From an uncultured Porphyromonadaceae bacterium (lineage in GTDB: Bacteria > Bacteroidota > Bacteroidia > Bacteroidales > Muribaculaceae): 64,000 bases of DNA. Numbering within the stretch: position 1 is the stretch's first letter; the number at the start of each line of letters is the position of its first letter. Below, in pieces: positions 8,638 through 18,829 of this stretch. Below the pieces are notes generated by a model, which was given only the letters and a program-made list of their open reading frames with translations, did no database searches and was not told the DNA's origin. A program made the translations under genes and the position numbers. The stretch spans positions 41,739-105,738 of the forward strand of contig UQER01000007.1 in NCBI GenBank assembly GCA_900540205.1, read 5' to 3'.

Positions 8638-10215
8638 ATGCCTTTCCCATCCCAGACTGATAGCCCACAGCGCAACTTTACGCCCAGACAACCGAAAAAA
8701 GACTCAATGTACGACACCGGCGGACGCCTTGCACCTCGTGATACTGAGGTGGAAGAGGCTGTGCTGGGTGCGCTCATGCTTGAAAAGGATGCCTATACAA
8801 CTGTCTGCGACCTGCTGAAGCCGGAAAGCTTCTACGATCCGCGGCATCAGTTGATTTATACAGCCATACAGCAGCTTGGTGCAAGTCAGCAGCCTATCGA
8901 CATGCTAACCGTCACCGAGCGCCTGCGTGCCAACGGTGATCTTGAGAAGGTCGGCGGCCCCATTGTCATATCCCAGCTTACCGCCAAGGTGGCTTCTGGT
9001 GCCCATGTGGAGTTTCATGCGCGGATTGTGGCTCAGAAATATCTGGCCCGCGAACTGATAAATTTCGCATCCGACATAGAAGGGAAAGCCTTCGATGAGA
9101 GCAATGACGTGGACGATTTGTTGCAGGAGGCTGAAGGGAAACTGTTTGAGATTTCGCAGCGCAACGTCAAAAAGGATGTAACGCAGATTGATCCCGTTGT
9201 GGCCCAGGCTATCGAGCAGATTGAAGCCGCGGCAAACAGGGAGAGTGGTCTATCTGGTCTTGAGACCCAGTTCCACGAGCTTGACAAGCTGACATCCGGC
9301 TGGCAGAACTCCGACCTCATCATCATTGCCGCCCGTCCGGCCATGGGTAAAACGGCCTTTGTGCTGTCCATGGCAAAGAATATGGCGGTGAATGTGAACA
9401 CTCCGGTTGCCATTTTCTCGCTTGAAATGAGCAACCTGCAGCTGGTGAACCGTCTTATAAGCAATGTGTGTGAAATCGAGGGTGAGAAAATAAAGAGCGG
9501 ACGCCTTACCGATGCCGACTGGGACAAGCTGATGAGTGGTGTCAAGGGACTGTATTCCGCGCCTCTTTATATAGATGATACCCCTTCGCTGTCGATTTTC
9601 GAACTGCGGACCAAAGCCCGTCGTCTGGTCCGGGAGCATCAAGTCAAGATTATAATAATTGACTACCTTCAGCTCATGAACGCCTCGGGTATGAAGTTCG
9701 GTTCGCGCGAGCAGGAGGTCAGCATGATTTCACGTTCGCTGAAACAGTTGGCCAAGGAGCTTAACATACCTATCATAGCACTTAGTCAGCTCAACCGTTC
9801 TGTCGAGACCCGTGGGGCCGACAACCAGAGCAAGCGTCCGCAGCTGAGCGACCTCCGTGAGTCGGGTGCCATCGAGCAGGACGCCGATATCGTATGCTTC
9901 ATTCACCGTCCGGAATATTATCTGCACAGCGGCGAGGATGCCGAAGGCAACGACATCCGCGGTCTGGCCGAATTCATTGTGGCCAAGCACCGTAGCGGTA
10001 AGGTGGATGATGTGAAGATGCGTTTCGTGAGCCGTTTTGCCCGTTTCCAGAATTGGGATGAGAATACCCTGACCACACGTCATATAGTGGGTTCGCGTCT
10101 TAATGGCGCCGGTGACGAGCAGGGTGAAGCCCCCGACCCGTTTGCCGGAGCGCCAGCACCTTTTTCGGGCGGAACCGCCGACATTACTTCCGATGATGGA
10201 GCGCCTCCATTCTGA
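8638..10215 (+). CDS. dnaB: Replicative DNA helicase DnaB
   Basis: This is the hexameric 5'-3' helicase of the replication fork. The 525-residue protein has the N-terminal domain beginning at LAPRDTEVEEAVLGALMLEK, then the RecA-type motor with Walker A ARPAMGKT (residues 232-239), SLEMSN, Walker B IIIIDYLQLM, and RLSQLNRSVE-type segment ALSQLNRSVE. An extra 23 residues precede MYDTGGRLAP, a possible alternative start at 8707. The C-terminal tail is rich in Gly, Pro and Asp. No intein is present. Directly followed by dnaG, a natural partner since primase binds DnaB. Confidence 0.97.
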   Translation: MPFPSQTDSPQRNFTPRQPKKDSMYDTGGRLAPRDTEVEEAVLGALMLEKDAYTTVCDLLKPESFYDPRHQLIYTAIQQLGASQQPIDMLTVTERLRANGDLEKVGGPIVISQLTAKVASGAHVEFHARIVAQKYLARELINFASDIEGKAFDESNDVDDLLQEAEGKLFEISQRNVKKDVTQIDPVVAQAIEQIEAAANRESGLSGLETQFHELDKLTSGWQNSDLIIIAARPAMGKTAFVLSMAKNMAVNVNTPVAIFSLEMSNLQLVNRLISNVCEIEGEKIKSGRLTDADWDKLMSGVKGLYSAPLYIDDTPSLSIFELRTKARRLVREHQVKIIIIDYLQLMNASGMKFGSREQEVSMISRSLKQLAKELNIPIIALSQLNRSVETRGADNQSKRPQLSDLRESGAIEQDADIVCFIHRPEYYLHSGEDAEGNDIRGLAEFIVAKHRSGKVDDVKMRFVSRFARFQNWDENTLTTRHIVGSRLNGAGDEQGEAPDPFAGAPAPFSGGTADITSDDGAPPF

Positions 10216-10277
10216 TAACCCTATAATATCTTTAATAACCCATATATAGTCACCGGTTTACATAACCTGCTGCAGAG

Positions 10278-12515
10278 ATGAAGACAATCGACAGAGAAAC
10301 AGTGCAACGCATTCTCGACACGGCCAACATTGTGGAGGTCGTGAGTGATTTCGTGCATCTGCGCAGGCGTGGTGCGAACTATATCGGGTTGTGTCCGTTC
10401 CATAGCGAACGCACCCCTTCGTTCTCCGTGTCTCCCTCCCGTGGAATCTGCAAGTGTTTCAGTTGCGGCAAGGGGGGCAGTCCGGTCAACTTCATCATGG
10501 AGCATGAGCAGCTCACCTACTGGGAGGCTCTGAGGTGGCTGGCCAACAAATATCACATCGAGATTCAGGAGCACGACATCACCGACGATGAGCGGCGCGA
10601 GATGAACGACCGCCAGGGGATGATGGCGGCCAATGATTTCGCTATGGCTCATTTCGAGCACAATATGCAGGACACTGCTGACGGTCGGGAGATAGGATTG
10701 GCATATTTCAGGGAACGAGGCATCAACGACTGGGCCATAAAACGTTTTCATCTCGGATATTCACTTGACAAACGCAACGACCTGCTGAACGCAGCAAAGG
10801 AAGCGGGCCTGAATGAAAAATATTTGGTTGATACGGGGCTTTGTATCCGTACGGACCGCGGTGACCTGTATGACCGTTTCAAGGCTAGGGTGATGTATCC
10901 CGTATTCACCATCTCCGGCAAGGTGGTGGCCTTCGGTGGCCGTACTTTGCGTAAGGATAAGGAGGTGGCCAAATACGTAAACTCGCCCGAATCCCTTATC
11001 TACAGCAAAAGCCGTGAACTTTATGGCCTGTATCAGGCCAAGCAGGCTATTGTGAAAAAAGACAAGTGTATCCTTGTCGAGGGCTACATGGATGTGATCT
11101 CCATGCATCAGCAGGGGGTGGAGAATGTAGTGGCCTCTTCGGGAACTTCGCTTACCCAGGGGCAGATACGGTTGATACACCGGTTCACTGAAAATGTCAC
11201 TGTAATCTACGACAGCGACCCTGCCGGGATAAAGGCTTCGCTGCGAGGAATCGACCTGTTACTGGCTGAGGGGCTGAATATCAAGGTGCTCCTTTTGCCC
11301 GATGGAGATGATCCCGATTCATTTGCCCAGACACACACTTCCGAACAGGTAGAGGAATATCTGCAGCAGAATGAGGTGGATTTCATCAAGTTCAAGATGG
11401 ATATTCTGTTGAAGGACTGTGATAACGACCCTGTGAAGCGTTCAAAGGTGCTTGGCAGCATATTGCAGTCGATTGCGAATATCCCGGTGGAACTTACACG
11501 TTCGTTCTATGTAAAAGAATGTGCGTTGAGATTCGGCATTCAGGAGGCTGTTCTTTTGCGGCAGCTGAAAGCCGATATTGCCAAAGTGCGGGAGAATGCG
11601 GCAAAAAATGAACAACGCCGGGAAGCCATAGCCTCGATAGGCGATGCTGCAGATGGCAATGCCGACGCACACGCAGATGGCGACACCACAGTGTCGGCGG
11701 AAAACGGGAAAGAACAGCAGCCGGACTCAGTTTCCGGTGACGCGCATGAGGCATCCACGCATGCCAGCGTGCTTGAGCCTCAGGAAAGGGCATTGTTGCG
11801 TCTGGTGGTGAAATACGGCATGCTCCCGTTCTGTGACGCACAGGATGGAGAGGAGGGCGCTCCGATCAATGTGCTTGAATATGTACGGGAGGATCTGGAG
11901 GTGGACAACATGTCGTTCTCGAATCCGGTTTTTGCCCGCATATATGCTGCGGCACAGGCTTTGTACGATGAGGAGTGGAGCAGCGCGTATGCCGTGCATT
12001 ATGAGCAGGCTCTCATGCGCCGTACACAAACCGAGCAAGAGGGGAGAGCACTGTTGCAGAAAACAGCAAAAACAACTGAGGAGATAAACACCGGCGAGAT
12101 AAAACTGAAAGAGAAGTGTGATGCCCAGTTTGCAGCCGATCTGCAGGAATTCGCCCTTAATTTTCTTGTGCGGAATCTGATTTCGCATCCTGACGACGAG
12201 ATGCGCAAGGTAGTGACCGACCTCGTGGCGGAGAAACATCAGTTGAGCAAGATATATTACAAGACCACCAAAATTGAAACTGATGTGGACCGCCTCGGCG
12301 ATCTTGTGCCGAGAGCGCTGATAGCGTTGAAATATGACATGGCGCGTTGTTATGCCGAGGATGTGCGCACCCGTATAAATGATTTGCAGAAGTCGCCGGG
12401 CGGCTACGATCTGCAGGAAGTGCTTAAACTTATGGAACAGCAGAAGAAATGGCAGGAATTTTGTGCAAGGCTTGCCACAAGTATCGGTGAACGGGTATAC
12501 GAACCGTTGCGTTAA
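10278..12515 (+). CDS. dnaG: DNA primase DnaG
   Basis: Primase makes the RNA primers for lagging-strand synthesis. The 745-residue protein has the N-terminal CHC2 zinc finger (C39-x2-H42, C60-x2-C63), the RNA polymerase/Toprim core with LVEGYMDVISMHQQG and VIYDSDPAGIKASLRG, and a C-terminal helicase-binding region. It is longer than the usual 600-660 residues because of a low-complexity segment rich in Ala, Asp, Gly and Glu around residues 455-495 before the C-terminal domain. It lies 62 nt downstream of dnaB. Confidence 0.97.
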   Translation: MKTIDRETVQRILDTANIVEVVSDFVHLRRRGANYIGLCPFHSERTPSFSVSPSRGICKCFSCGKGGSPVNFIMEHEQLTYWEALRWLANKYHIEIQEHDITDDERREMNDRQGMMAANDFAMAHFEHNMQDTADGREIGLAYFRERGINDWAIKRFHLGYSLDKRNDLLNAAKEAGLNEKYLVDTGLCIRTDRGDLYDRFKARVMYPVFTISGKVVAFGGRTLRKDKEVAKYVNSPESLIYSKSRELYGLYQAKQAIVKKDKCILVEGYMDVISMHQQGVENVVASSGTSLTQGQIRLIHRFTENVTVIYDSDPAGIKASLRGIDLLLAEGLNIKVLLLPDGDDPDSFAQTHTSEQVEEYLQQNEVDFIKFKMDILLKDCDNDPVKRSKVLGSILQSIANIPVELTRSFYVKECALRFGIQEAVLLRQLKADIAKVRENAAKNEQRREAIASIGDAADGNADAHADGDTTVSAENGKEQQPDSVSGDAHEASTHASVLEPQERALLRLVVKYGMLPFCDAQDGEEGAPINVLEYVREDLEVDNMSFSNPVFARIYAAAQALYDEEWSSAYAVHYEQALMRRTQTEQEGRALLQKTAKTTEEINTGEIKLKEKCDAQFAADLQEFALNFLVRNLISHPDDEMRKVVTDLVAEKHQLSKIYYKTTKIETDVDRLGDLVPRALIALKYDMARCYAEDVRTRINDLQKSPGGYDLQEVLKLMEQQKKWQEFCARLATSIGERVYEPLR

Positions 12516-12627
12516 AAACGCGTTCAAAAAGAGATGCCTGTTTGCACTTTTCCCTTATTGCTCCCCAAACCGGTCAGACAATCTTAAAAAAGTTGGGGAA
12601 TTACATAAAAATTTCAGTATTAATTTG

Positions 12628-12635
12628 TAAATTTG
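12628..12635 (+). promoter_or_regulatory. Predicted -7 promoter element of mutA-mutB
   Basis: TAAATTTG at 12628-12635 matches the -7 consensus. The predicted start is near 12642, giving a leader of about 138 nt that opens directly with a long hairpin. Confidence 0.55.
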
Positions 12636-12641
12636 GCGGAG

Positions 12642-12683
12642 TTAGCTGTGGCGTGGAGCCTTTTTGAGCCACGCACAGGCTAA
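12642..12683 (+). other. Stable 5'-end hairpin in the mutA leader
   Basis: TTAG-CTGTG-(G)-CGTGG at 12642-12656 pairs with CCACG-CACAG-(G)-CTAA at 12669-12683. That is 14 base pairs with one bulged G on each arm and a 12-nt loop. It sits at the predicted transcript 5' end and has no T run after it, so it is not a simple terminator. A role in mRNA stability or in control of the mutase is inference. Confidence 0.6.
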
Positions 12684-12779
12684 TCTCTGTAGATATATAA
12701 CCTTAGATATACCATATTGTATAACTCTATACCATAGAAACATAAACAATCCAAATAAATTTTTAGATTTTATCTAATT

Positions 12780-14654
12780 ATGGCAGATAATAAAGAAAAA
12801 TTGTTCACGCAGTTTCCACCGGTGAGCTATGACACATGGCGCGCCAAAGTGGATGCGGACCTGAAAGGTGTTCCGTTTGAGAAAAAGCTGGTGTGGCGTA
12901 CGAACGAAGGTTTCAACGTTCAGCCTATGTATCAGCGTGGCGATATCGCCGATCTGAAAACCACCGATTCTCTCCCCGGTGAATTTCCGTATGTCAGGGG
13001 TACACGCACGGACAATAACTGGCTTACACGTCAGGAGATTCTGGCAGCTGATCCGGCCGAGGCCAACAAGCAGGCTCTCGAAGTGCTTGGCAGAGGTGTG
13101 AATTCTCTTGGCTTCAAGCTGAAGGAGCCTTCGGTAGAAGCTGTCGCAACATTGTTGAAAGGCATCGACCTTGAAGCTGTGGAAATCAACTTCGCTTCAT
13201 GTCCGCGTAAGGCCATTGACCTTGCAAAGGCTCTGGTGGAATATCTGAAGGAGAATAAGCTCGAGGATAAATTCCACGGTTCGATTGACTTCAATCCGTA
13301 CAAACGCGCATTCCGTCATGGTGCGGAAGTTGACAATAATGCTATTGTAGCCGATGCCAAGGCGATGCTCGACACTGTGGCCAGCGTGCCCGGTCTCCGT
13401 TGCCTTGCTGTTGATTCCGTTGTGTTCAACAACTCCGGTGCATATATTTTCCAGGAACTCGGTTATGCTTTGGCCTGGGGTGCCGAATGGCTCACACTCC
13501 TTACAGAAGCCGGAGTAGAGGCTTCGGAAGTGGCACGCCGCGTGAAATTCAATATGGGTATCTCCAGCAACTATTTCATGGAGCTGGCCAAATTCCGTGC
13601 CGCACGCATGCTGTGGGCTCAGATTGTGGCCCAATATAAGCCCGCCGATCTTGAATCGGCCAAGATGATGGCTCATGCCGAGACATCGCGCTTCAACCAG
13701 ACCATCTATGACGCCCATGTCAACCTGCTGCGCAGCCAGACCGAGACAATGTCGGCAGCCCTTGCCGGTGTCGACTCCATCACAGTCACTCCGTTTGACG
13801 CTCCATACAAGACTCCGGATGAATTCTCGGAACGCATAGCACGCAACCAGCAGCTTCTGCTGAAGGAGGAGAGCCATCTTGACAAGGTGGTTGACCCCGC
13901 AGGCGGTTCATATTATGTGGAGACCCTTACAGTGTCCATCGCCAACGAGGCTTGGAAACTCTTCCTTGACGTTGAGGAGAAAGGTGGTTTCACCGCCTGT
14001 GTTAACTCAGGTGACGTTCAGGCTACGGTAAACGCTTCCTGCGAAAAGCGTCATCAGGACATGGCCCGCCGCAAAGAGATTCTGCTCGGAACCAACCAGT
14101 TCCCCAACTTCAACGAATTTGCTGCAGAGAAAATACAGAACGACGGTTGCTGCTGCGCCAAAGAGGAATCGCACTCATGCGGATGCGCCGCCGAGGGTGA
14201 AGCTACCCGCGCTCTGCGCACCGACCGCCAGGCAAGCGATTTCGAGGCTCTCCGTCTTGCAACCGAACATGCATCGAACCGTCCGAAAGTGTTCATGCTC
14301 ACCATCGGTAATCTGGCCATGCGTCTGGCACGTGCCCAGTTCTCCAGCAACTTCTTCGGTTGTGCCGGTTATGAAATCATTGACAACATCGGTTTCAACA
14401 CCGTGGAGGAAGGTATCAACGCGTCGATGGAAAAAGGCGCGGATGTGGTTGTGCTGTGTTCGTCGGACGACGAGTATGCCACCTTCGCTCCCGAGGCATT
14501 TAAGATGCTCGACGGCCGTGCAGAGTTTGTAGTGGCCGGTGCTCCCGCTTGCACCGAGGAACTTCAGGCACTCGGCATCCAGAATTTCATTCATGTCCGC
14601 AGCAATGTGCTTGAAACTCTCCGTCAGTTCAATCAAAGACTTCTTAAAAAGTAA
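12780..14654 (+). CDS. mutA: Methylmalonyl-CoA mutase small (beta) subunit
   Basis: The 624-residue protein is the non-catalytic partner of MutB in the adenosylcobalamin-dependent mutase that interconverts succinyl-CoA and methylmalonyl-CoA in the propionate pathway. It starts [22 protein letters not shown], and carries the TIM-barrel half ([32 protein letters not shown]) and a degenerate B12-binding half ([22 protein letters not shown]) lacking the DxHxxG ligand motif, as expected for the small subunit. Between the two is an unusual Cys-rich linker, [13 protein letters not shown] at residues 457-469. The mutB start follows 11 nt after the stop. Confidence 0.96.
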   Translation: MADNKEKLFTQFPPVSYDTWRAKVDADLKGVPFEKKLVWRTNEGFNVQPMYQRGDIADLKTTDSLPGEFPYVRGTRTDNNWLTRQEILAADPAEANKQALEVLGRGVNSLGFKLKEPSVEAVATLLKGIDLEAVEINFASCPRKAIDLAKALVEYLKENKLEDKFHGSIDFNPYKRAFRHGAEVDNNAIVADAKAMLDTVASVPGLRCLAVDSVVFNNSGAYIFQELGYALAWGAEWLTLLTEAGVEASEVARRVKFNMGISSNYFMELAKFRAARMLWAQIVAQYKPADLESAKMMAHAETSRFNQTIYDAHVNLLRSQTETMSAALAGVDSITVTPFDAPYKTPDEFSERIARNQQLLLKEESHLDKVVDPAGGSYYVETLTVSIANEAWKLFLDVEEKGGFTACVNSGDVQATVNASCEKRHQDMARRKEILLGTNQFPNFNEFAAEKIQNDGCCCAKEESHSCGCAAEGEATRALRTDRQASDFEALRLATEHASNRPKVFMLTIGNLAMRLARAQFSSNFFGCAGYEIIDNIGFNTVEEGINASMEKGADVVVLCSSDDEYATFAPEAFKMLDGRAEFVVAGAPACTEELQALGIQNFIHVRSNVLETLRQFNQRLLKK

Positions 14655-14665
14655 ATGCAAAAGCC

Positions 14666-16804
14666 ATGAAACCCGATTTCAAAAATATCAACATCATAGC
14701 CGACGCATTTGCAGCGCCGGCAGCAGCCCCTGTGGCAACCGGAGAGGACTGGCTCACCCCTGAACTCATCTCGGTCAAACCCGTATATACCAAATCAGAT
14801 CTGGAAGGTATGGAGCATCTGGACTATGTGGCCGGTCTGCCTCCGTTCCTCCGTGGCCCGTACAGCGGCATGTATGCCATCCGCCCCTGGACAATCCGTC
14901 AGTATGCCGGTTTCTCCACTGCGGCAGAATCCAACGCTTTCTATCGCCGTAACCTTGCTTCCGGTCAGAAAGGACTTTCGGTGGCATTCGACCTTGCCAC
15001 ACACCGTGGCTACGACGCCGACCATCCCCGTGTGGTAGGCGACGTAGGTAAAGCCGGTGTAAGTATCTGCTCGGTAGAGGATATGAAGGTGCTTTTCGAC
15101 GGTATCCCCCTGAACAAGATGTCCGTGTCCATGACCATGAACGGTGCCGTTCTTCCCGTGTTGGCTTTCTATATCAACGCCGGTCTGGAGCAGGGTGCCA
15201 AACTCGAGGAGATGGCCGGAACAATCCAGAACGACATCCTCAAGGAGTTCATGGTGCGTAACACCTATATATATCCCCCCGAATTCTCGATGCGTATTAT
15301 CGCCGATATCTTTGAATACACATCGCAGAACATGCCGAAATTCAACTCTATCTCGATTTCGGGCTATCACATGCAGGAGGCCGGTGCTACATGCGACATC
15401 GAGCTCGCCTACACTTTGGCCGACGGTCTGGAGTATCTGCGTGCGGGTGTTAATGCAGGTATGGATATCGACTCGTTCGCACCCCGTCTGAGCTTCTTCT
15501 GGGCTATCGGTATGAACTTCTTCATGGAGGTGGCCAAGATGCGTGCCGCACGTATGTTGTGGGCAAAGATCGTAAGCCAGTTCAACCCGAAGAATCCGAA
15601 GTCGCTGGCTCTGCGTACACACTCCCAGACGTCGGGATGGTCGCTTACTGAGCAGGATCCCTTCAACAACGTGGGCCGTACATGTATCGAGGCTATGGGT
15701 GCTGCCCTGGGTCATACACAGAGTCTGCATACCAACGCACTTGACGAGGCAATCGCGCTTCCCACCGACTTCTCTGCCCGTATCGCCCGTAACACCCAGA
15801 TCTACATTCAGGAAGAGACATACGTCTGCAAGGAGATTGACCCGTGGGCCGGTTCTTACTACGTTGAGTCGCTGACCAACGAGATAGCTCACCGCGCATG
15901 GGAGCACATCCAGGAGATTGAAAAACTCGGCGGTATGGCCAAGGCCATCGAGACCGGTCTGCCCAAGCTCCGCATCGAGGAGGCTGCAGCCCGTACTCAG
16001 GCCCGTATCGACTCCGGCCGTCAGACTATCGTCGGTATCAACAAATACCGTCTCGACCACGAAGATCCCATCGATATCCTTGAAATCGACAATACCGAGG
16101 TGCGCAACGAACAGTGCGCTCGCCTGGAGACATTGCGCAAGGATCGCGACGAGGCTGCCGTGAAGAAGGCACTTGCCGACATCACCGAATGCGTGCGCAC
16201 CAAGAAGGGCAATCTGCTCGACCTCGCTGTGAAAGCAGCCGGCCTGCGTGCGTCGCTGGGAGAGATTTCCGATGCCTGCGAAGAGGTTGTCGGTCGTTAT
16301 AAAGCTGTAATCAGAACAATTTCAGGAGTGTATTCAGCAGAAACAAAGAATGATCCCGATTTCCTCAAGGCTCAGCAGTTGACAGAGGAATTCGCAAAAC
16401 GAGAAGGCCGTCAGCCGCGTATAATGATAGCTAAAATGGGCCAGGACGGTCACGACCGTGGTGCAAAGGTTGTGGCCACAGGTTATGCCGACTGCGGTTT
16501 CGACGTCGACATGGGCCCGCTGTTCCAGACTCCGGCCGAGGCCGCCCGTCAGGCCGTTGAGAACGACGTGCATTTCCTTGGCGTGTCGTCGCTGGCAGCC
16601 GGTCACAAGACCCTTGTGCCGCAGGTGATCGAGGAACTGAAGAAGCTCGGCCGCGAGGATATCATTGTTGTAGCAGGCGGTGTCATCCCCGCTCAGGATT
16701 ACGACTTCCTTTATAAGGCCGGCGTGGCTGCCATCTTCGGTCCCGGTACACGGATTCCGTTGGCAGCTATCCGTATGCTTGAAATCTACAAGGGTGAGGA
16801 ATAA
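14666..16804 (+). CDS. mutB: Methylmalonyl-CoA mutase large (alpha) subunit
   Basis: The 712-residue catalytic subunit has the substrate barrel ([37 protein letters not shown]) and the C-terminal cobalamin-binding domain with the ligand motif [14 protein letters not shown], plus [18 protein letters not shown] near the end. It makes succinate-propionate interconversion possible together with MutA. It begins at ATG 14666, 11 nt after mutA, as a two-gene operon. Length and motifs are standard and the reading frame is intact. Confidence 0.98.
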   Translation: MKPDFKNINIIADAFAAPAAAPVATGEDWLTPELISVKPVYTKSDLEGMEHLDYVAGLPPFLRGPYSGMYAIRPWTIRQYAGFSTAAESNAFYRRNLASGQKGLSVAFDLATHRGYDADHPRVVGDVGKAGVSICSVEDMKVLFDGIPLNKMSVSMTMNGAVLPVLAFYINAGLEQGAKLEEMAGTIQNDILKEFMVRNTYIYPPEFSMRIIADIFEYTSQNMPKFNSISISGYHMQEAGATCDIELAYTLADGLEYLRAGVNAGMDIDSFAPRLSFFWAIGMNFFMEVAKMRAARMLWAKIVSQFNPKNPKSLALRTHSQTSGWSLTEQDPFNNVGRTCIEAMGAALGHTQSLHTNALDEAIALPTDFSARIARNTQIYIQEETYVCKEIDPWAGSYYVESLTNEIAHRAWEHIQEIEKLGGMAKAIETGLPKLRIEEAAARTQARIDSGRQTIVGINKYRLDHEDPIDILEIDNTEVRNEQCARLETLRKDRDEAAVKKALADITECVRTKKGNLLDLAVKAAGLRASLGEISDACEEVVGRYKAVIRTISGVYSAETKNDPDFLKAQQLTEEFAKREGRQPRIMIAKMGQDGHDRGAKVVATGYADCGFDVDMGPLFQTPAEAARQAVENDVHFLGVSSLAAGHKTLVPQVIEELKKLGREDIIVVAGGVIPAQDYDFLYKAGVAAIFGPGTRIPLAAIRMLEIYKGEE

Positions 16805-17154
16805 TTTTAATTATGACCCTCGCTAACTGAAAGTAAATGCAGACGTTGTGCCGATATTCTGAATTTTGACACAACGCCATAACCACTGATAAATGCGGTG
16901 CGATTTTTGTGCGCAGGCACAAGAGACGCACCGCATGGTTTATTTACGCGGCATATACCTGCAAATTGATGAAATCATTGTCATGGAGAAATGTCGATTT
17001 CCATGTGCCGGAATTTCGGCTTGCCTGTTATGGTACTTTTGGGGGCTATATCCCCGGAGGCTGGTCAGTAATTAGACCCGATAGGATTTTGATAGAATTT
17101 TTATTGAAATTCTATCGGATTTCAGTAAGATTCTGCGGATTAGGGCGCGGAAAG
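16805..17154. other. Intergenic region between mutB and rpsP
   Basis: The 455-bp gap up to rpsP holds no gene I can support. It has a weak hairpin at 16844-16876 (CGTTGTG pairing with CACAACG, long loop) that might terminate mutB, a GGGG/CCCC mini-hairpin near 17041-17055 and the nested inverted repeat at 17078-17118 listed separately. Confidence 0.5.
17078..17118. repeat. Nested inverted repeat with two competing left arms
   Basis: GATAGAATTT at 17091-17100 pairs perfectly with AAATTCTATC at 17107-17116 across a 6-nt loop. A second left arm, CCGATAG at 17078-17084, can instead pair with CTATCGG at 17112-17118. It lies about 40 bp upstream of the rpsP -33 element, so it could be an operator or a mutB terminator. 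Confidence 0.55.
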
Positions 17155-17202
17155 TTTGCCGGTGTCAGATTTAATTGTTAACTTTGCAGCCGCTAAGAGC
17201 GG
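17155..17202 (+). promoter_or_regulatory. Predicted promoter and start-site hairpin of rpsP
   Basis: TTTG at 17155-17158 and TAACTTTG at 17179-17186 are 20 bp apart, a full match to the -33/-7 pattern. A hairpin, CCGCT at 17190-17194 pairing with AGCGG at 17198-17202, covers the predicted start near 17193. Confidence 0.7.
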
Positions 17203-17259
17203 GGAATGTATTCTCCAGTCAAGGCAAAACCATTACAAACCACTTATTAATCTTTTTAG

Positions 17260-17811
17260 ATGGCAACAAAAATTAGACTGCAACGTCATGGTCGTAAGAA
17301 CTATGCGTTCTATCCTATTGTTATCGCCGATAGCAGGGCACCACGAGATGGTAGATTTATTGAAAGGATAGGTTCCTATAATCCGAACACTAATCCTGCT
17401 ACAATTACTCTTAACTTCGAGCGCGCTTTGTATTGGGTTAACGTTGGTGCTCAGCCCACCGACACTGTACGCAGCATCCTTTCGAACGAAGGTGTGTTGC
17501 TGATGAAACACCTTCAGGGTGGTGTTAAAAAAGGCGCTTTCGACGAAGCTGAGGCTCAGAAGCGTTTCGATGCCTGGAAAGCTAAAAAGCAGCAGGCTGT
17601 CGACGCAATGAAGACTTCGATGGCTTCGAAGAAAGAACTGGCTGTTAAAGAGCGTCTGGAAGCTGAAAAAGCCCAGAACGCAGCAAAGGCAGAAGCTGTG
17701 GCTAAGAAGAAGGCCGAAATCGCTGCTGCCAAAGCTGCCGAGGAAGCTGCAAACGCACCTGCCGAAGAGGCAGCTGCTGAGGAAGCTCCCGCAGCAGAAG
17801 CTGCTGAATAA
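17260..17811 (+). CDS. rpsP: 30S ribosomal protein S16 with long C-terminal extension
   Basis: The N-terminal 80 residues are S16: [42 protein letters not shown] is close to the consensus, with the family's RRG-type nucleic-acid contacts. The total of 183 residues is about twice that of E. coli S16. The extra C-terminal half is almost only Ala, Lys and Glu, predicted as a long charged helix, as is usual for Bacteroidota S16. The gene stands alone, without the rimM-trmD-rplS neighbours seen in many bacteria, and has its own promoter and terminator. Confidence 0.97.
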   Translation: MATKIRLQRHGRKNYAFYPIVIADSRAPRDGRFIERIGSYNPNTNPATITLNFERALYWVNVGAQPTDTVRSILSNEGVLLMKHLQGGVKKGAFDEAEAQKRFDAWKAKKQQAVDAMKTSMASKKELAVKERLEAEKAQNAAKAEAVAKKKAEIAAAKAAEEAANAPAEEAAAEEAPAAEAAE

Positions 17812-17836
17812 GCAGCGGTGTAACCCCGAAATGTTC

Positions 17837-17880
17837 AGATGGCGGTGTGCTTTGTTTGCATGGCACATCGCCATCTTCAT
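17837..17880 (+). terminator. Rho-independent terminator of rpsP
   Basis: AGATGGCG at 17837-17844 pairs with CGCCATCT at 17869-17876, and TGTGC at 17846-17850 with GCACA at 17863-17867. The stem is followed by TCATTTT. Confidence 0.75.
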
Positions 17881-17948
17881 TTTCAGGTCAGTCAACAAAA
17901 TATTTCAACTTAATGTTGTTGATTTACCTGAGTATCGTAAAAATTGGC

Positions 17949-17956
17949 TACATTTG
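17949..17956 (+). promoter_or_regulatory. Possible -7 promoter element of dedA-rpe
   Basis: TACATTTG fits TAnnTTTG. No well-spaced -33 is visible. The leader of about 145 nt would contain the REP-like element at 18005-18028. Confidence 0.4.
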
Positions 17957-18004
17957 CCTTCAAACTGAAATCCGGGTGCATGGTGATCACGAGCCAGGGT
18001 GTGT

Positions 18005-18028
18005 CACGTGCCAAAGGCACGTCCCTAC
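18005..18028 (-). repeat. REP-like GTAG palindrome, copy 1
   Basis: On the minus strand the element reads GTAG, GG, ACGTGCC, loop TTT, GGCACGT. It has the foot-plus-hairpin form of REP sequences recognised by RAYT (Y1 transposase-like) proteins. Copies with the same GTAGGG head occur at 41287-41311 and 49724-49745. Confidence 0.6.
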
Positions 18029-18103
18029 GAAAAGGGGATAACTACCGTGCTGATTTGTCCATGCGCTGAAATAGCTATTTAAAACAAACTCTTGTATTTG
18101 ATA

Positions 18104-18790
18104 ATGATACTGACAGCTATCTCCGACTACGCAAGCGCTCAATATCTGCTCCAGTTCTTTATAGATAACGCCGGCTATTGGCTGGTGTTCCTGTTCATGG
18201 TGATCGAAAGCTCGTTTTTACCCTTCCCCTCGGAAGTGGTGGTTCCTCCGGCCGCTTATCTTGCAGTGACCAAAGGAGATATGAACGTGTTCCTGATTGT
18301 TCTTGTTGCAACCGCCGGTGCGGTGGTGGGCGCATTGATCAATTATTTCCTGTCGGTATGGCTCGGGCGCCCCATCGTGTATGCGTTCGCCAACAGCCGT
18401 CTTGGCCATGCCTGCCTGATTGATCAGGCGAAGGTGGAGAAGGCAGAAAAATATTTCGACAAGCACGGGGCCATATCAACCTTTATCGGGCGTCTGATTC
18501 CTGCTGTGCGTCAGTTGATTTCCATCCCGGCCGGACTGGCCCGTATGAATATCGGTGCATTTGTGATTTTCACTGCGCTTGGTGCAATGGTCTGGAACTG
18601 CATATTGGCGGCCCTCGGCTACTGGCTTGGCAAAACCGTGCCTCTCGCAATGCTTTACGAGAGTGTGGAAAAATATAACCATTATTTCACTGTAGGCGGT
18701 CTGATACTTCTGTTGCTGTGTCTGCTTTATATTCTGTGGAATGCGCTCAAGCGTCGTGATACATCCGATGCGCGTGCTAAGAACCAGTGA
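18104..18790 (+). CDS. DedA-family membrane protein
   Basis: The 228-residue protein has about five membrane segments and the DedA/VTT signatures: FMVIESSFLPFPSEVVVPPAAYLA near the start, the GALINYFLSVWLGRP segment, and FIGRLIPAVRQLISIPAGLARM, matching the F.GRf.P.vR motif. DedA proteins flip lipids such as undecaprenyl phosphate across the inner membrane or help maintain proton motive force; the substrate here is not determined. I chose ATG 18104; a TTG four codons upstream is also open. It precedes rpe by 39 nt. Confidence 0.92.
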   Translation: MILTAISDYASAQYLLQFFIDNAGYWLVFLFMVIESSFLPFPSEVVVPPAAYLAVTKGDMNVFLIVLVATAGAVVGALINYFLSVWLGRPIVYAFANSRLGHACLIDQAKVEKAEKYFDKHGAISTFIGRLIPAVRQLISIPAGLARMNIGAFVIFTALGAMVWNCILAALGYWLGKTVPLAMLYESVEKYNHYFTVGGLILLLLCLLYILWNALKRRDTSDARAKNQ

Positions 18791-18829
18791 TTGCCAACCG
18801 GCCATAATGAATTAAATAAACTTCTCTCA

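Noticed and set aside
12642..12779. Possible cobalamin riboswitch before mutA
   Set aside because: The leader is too short and lacks the B12-box; only a simple hairpin is present.
14795..16060. Minus-strand open frame of about 420 codons
   Set aside because: It is antisense to mutB, with no ribosome-binding or promoter signal of its own.
16893..17075. 60-codon frame between mutB and rpsP
   Set aside because: Composition is odd, no start signal or homology is seen, and it crosses a GGGG/CCCC hairpin.
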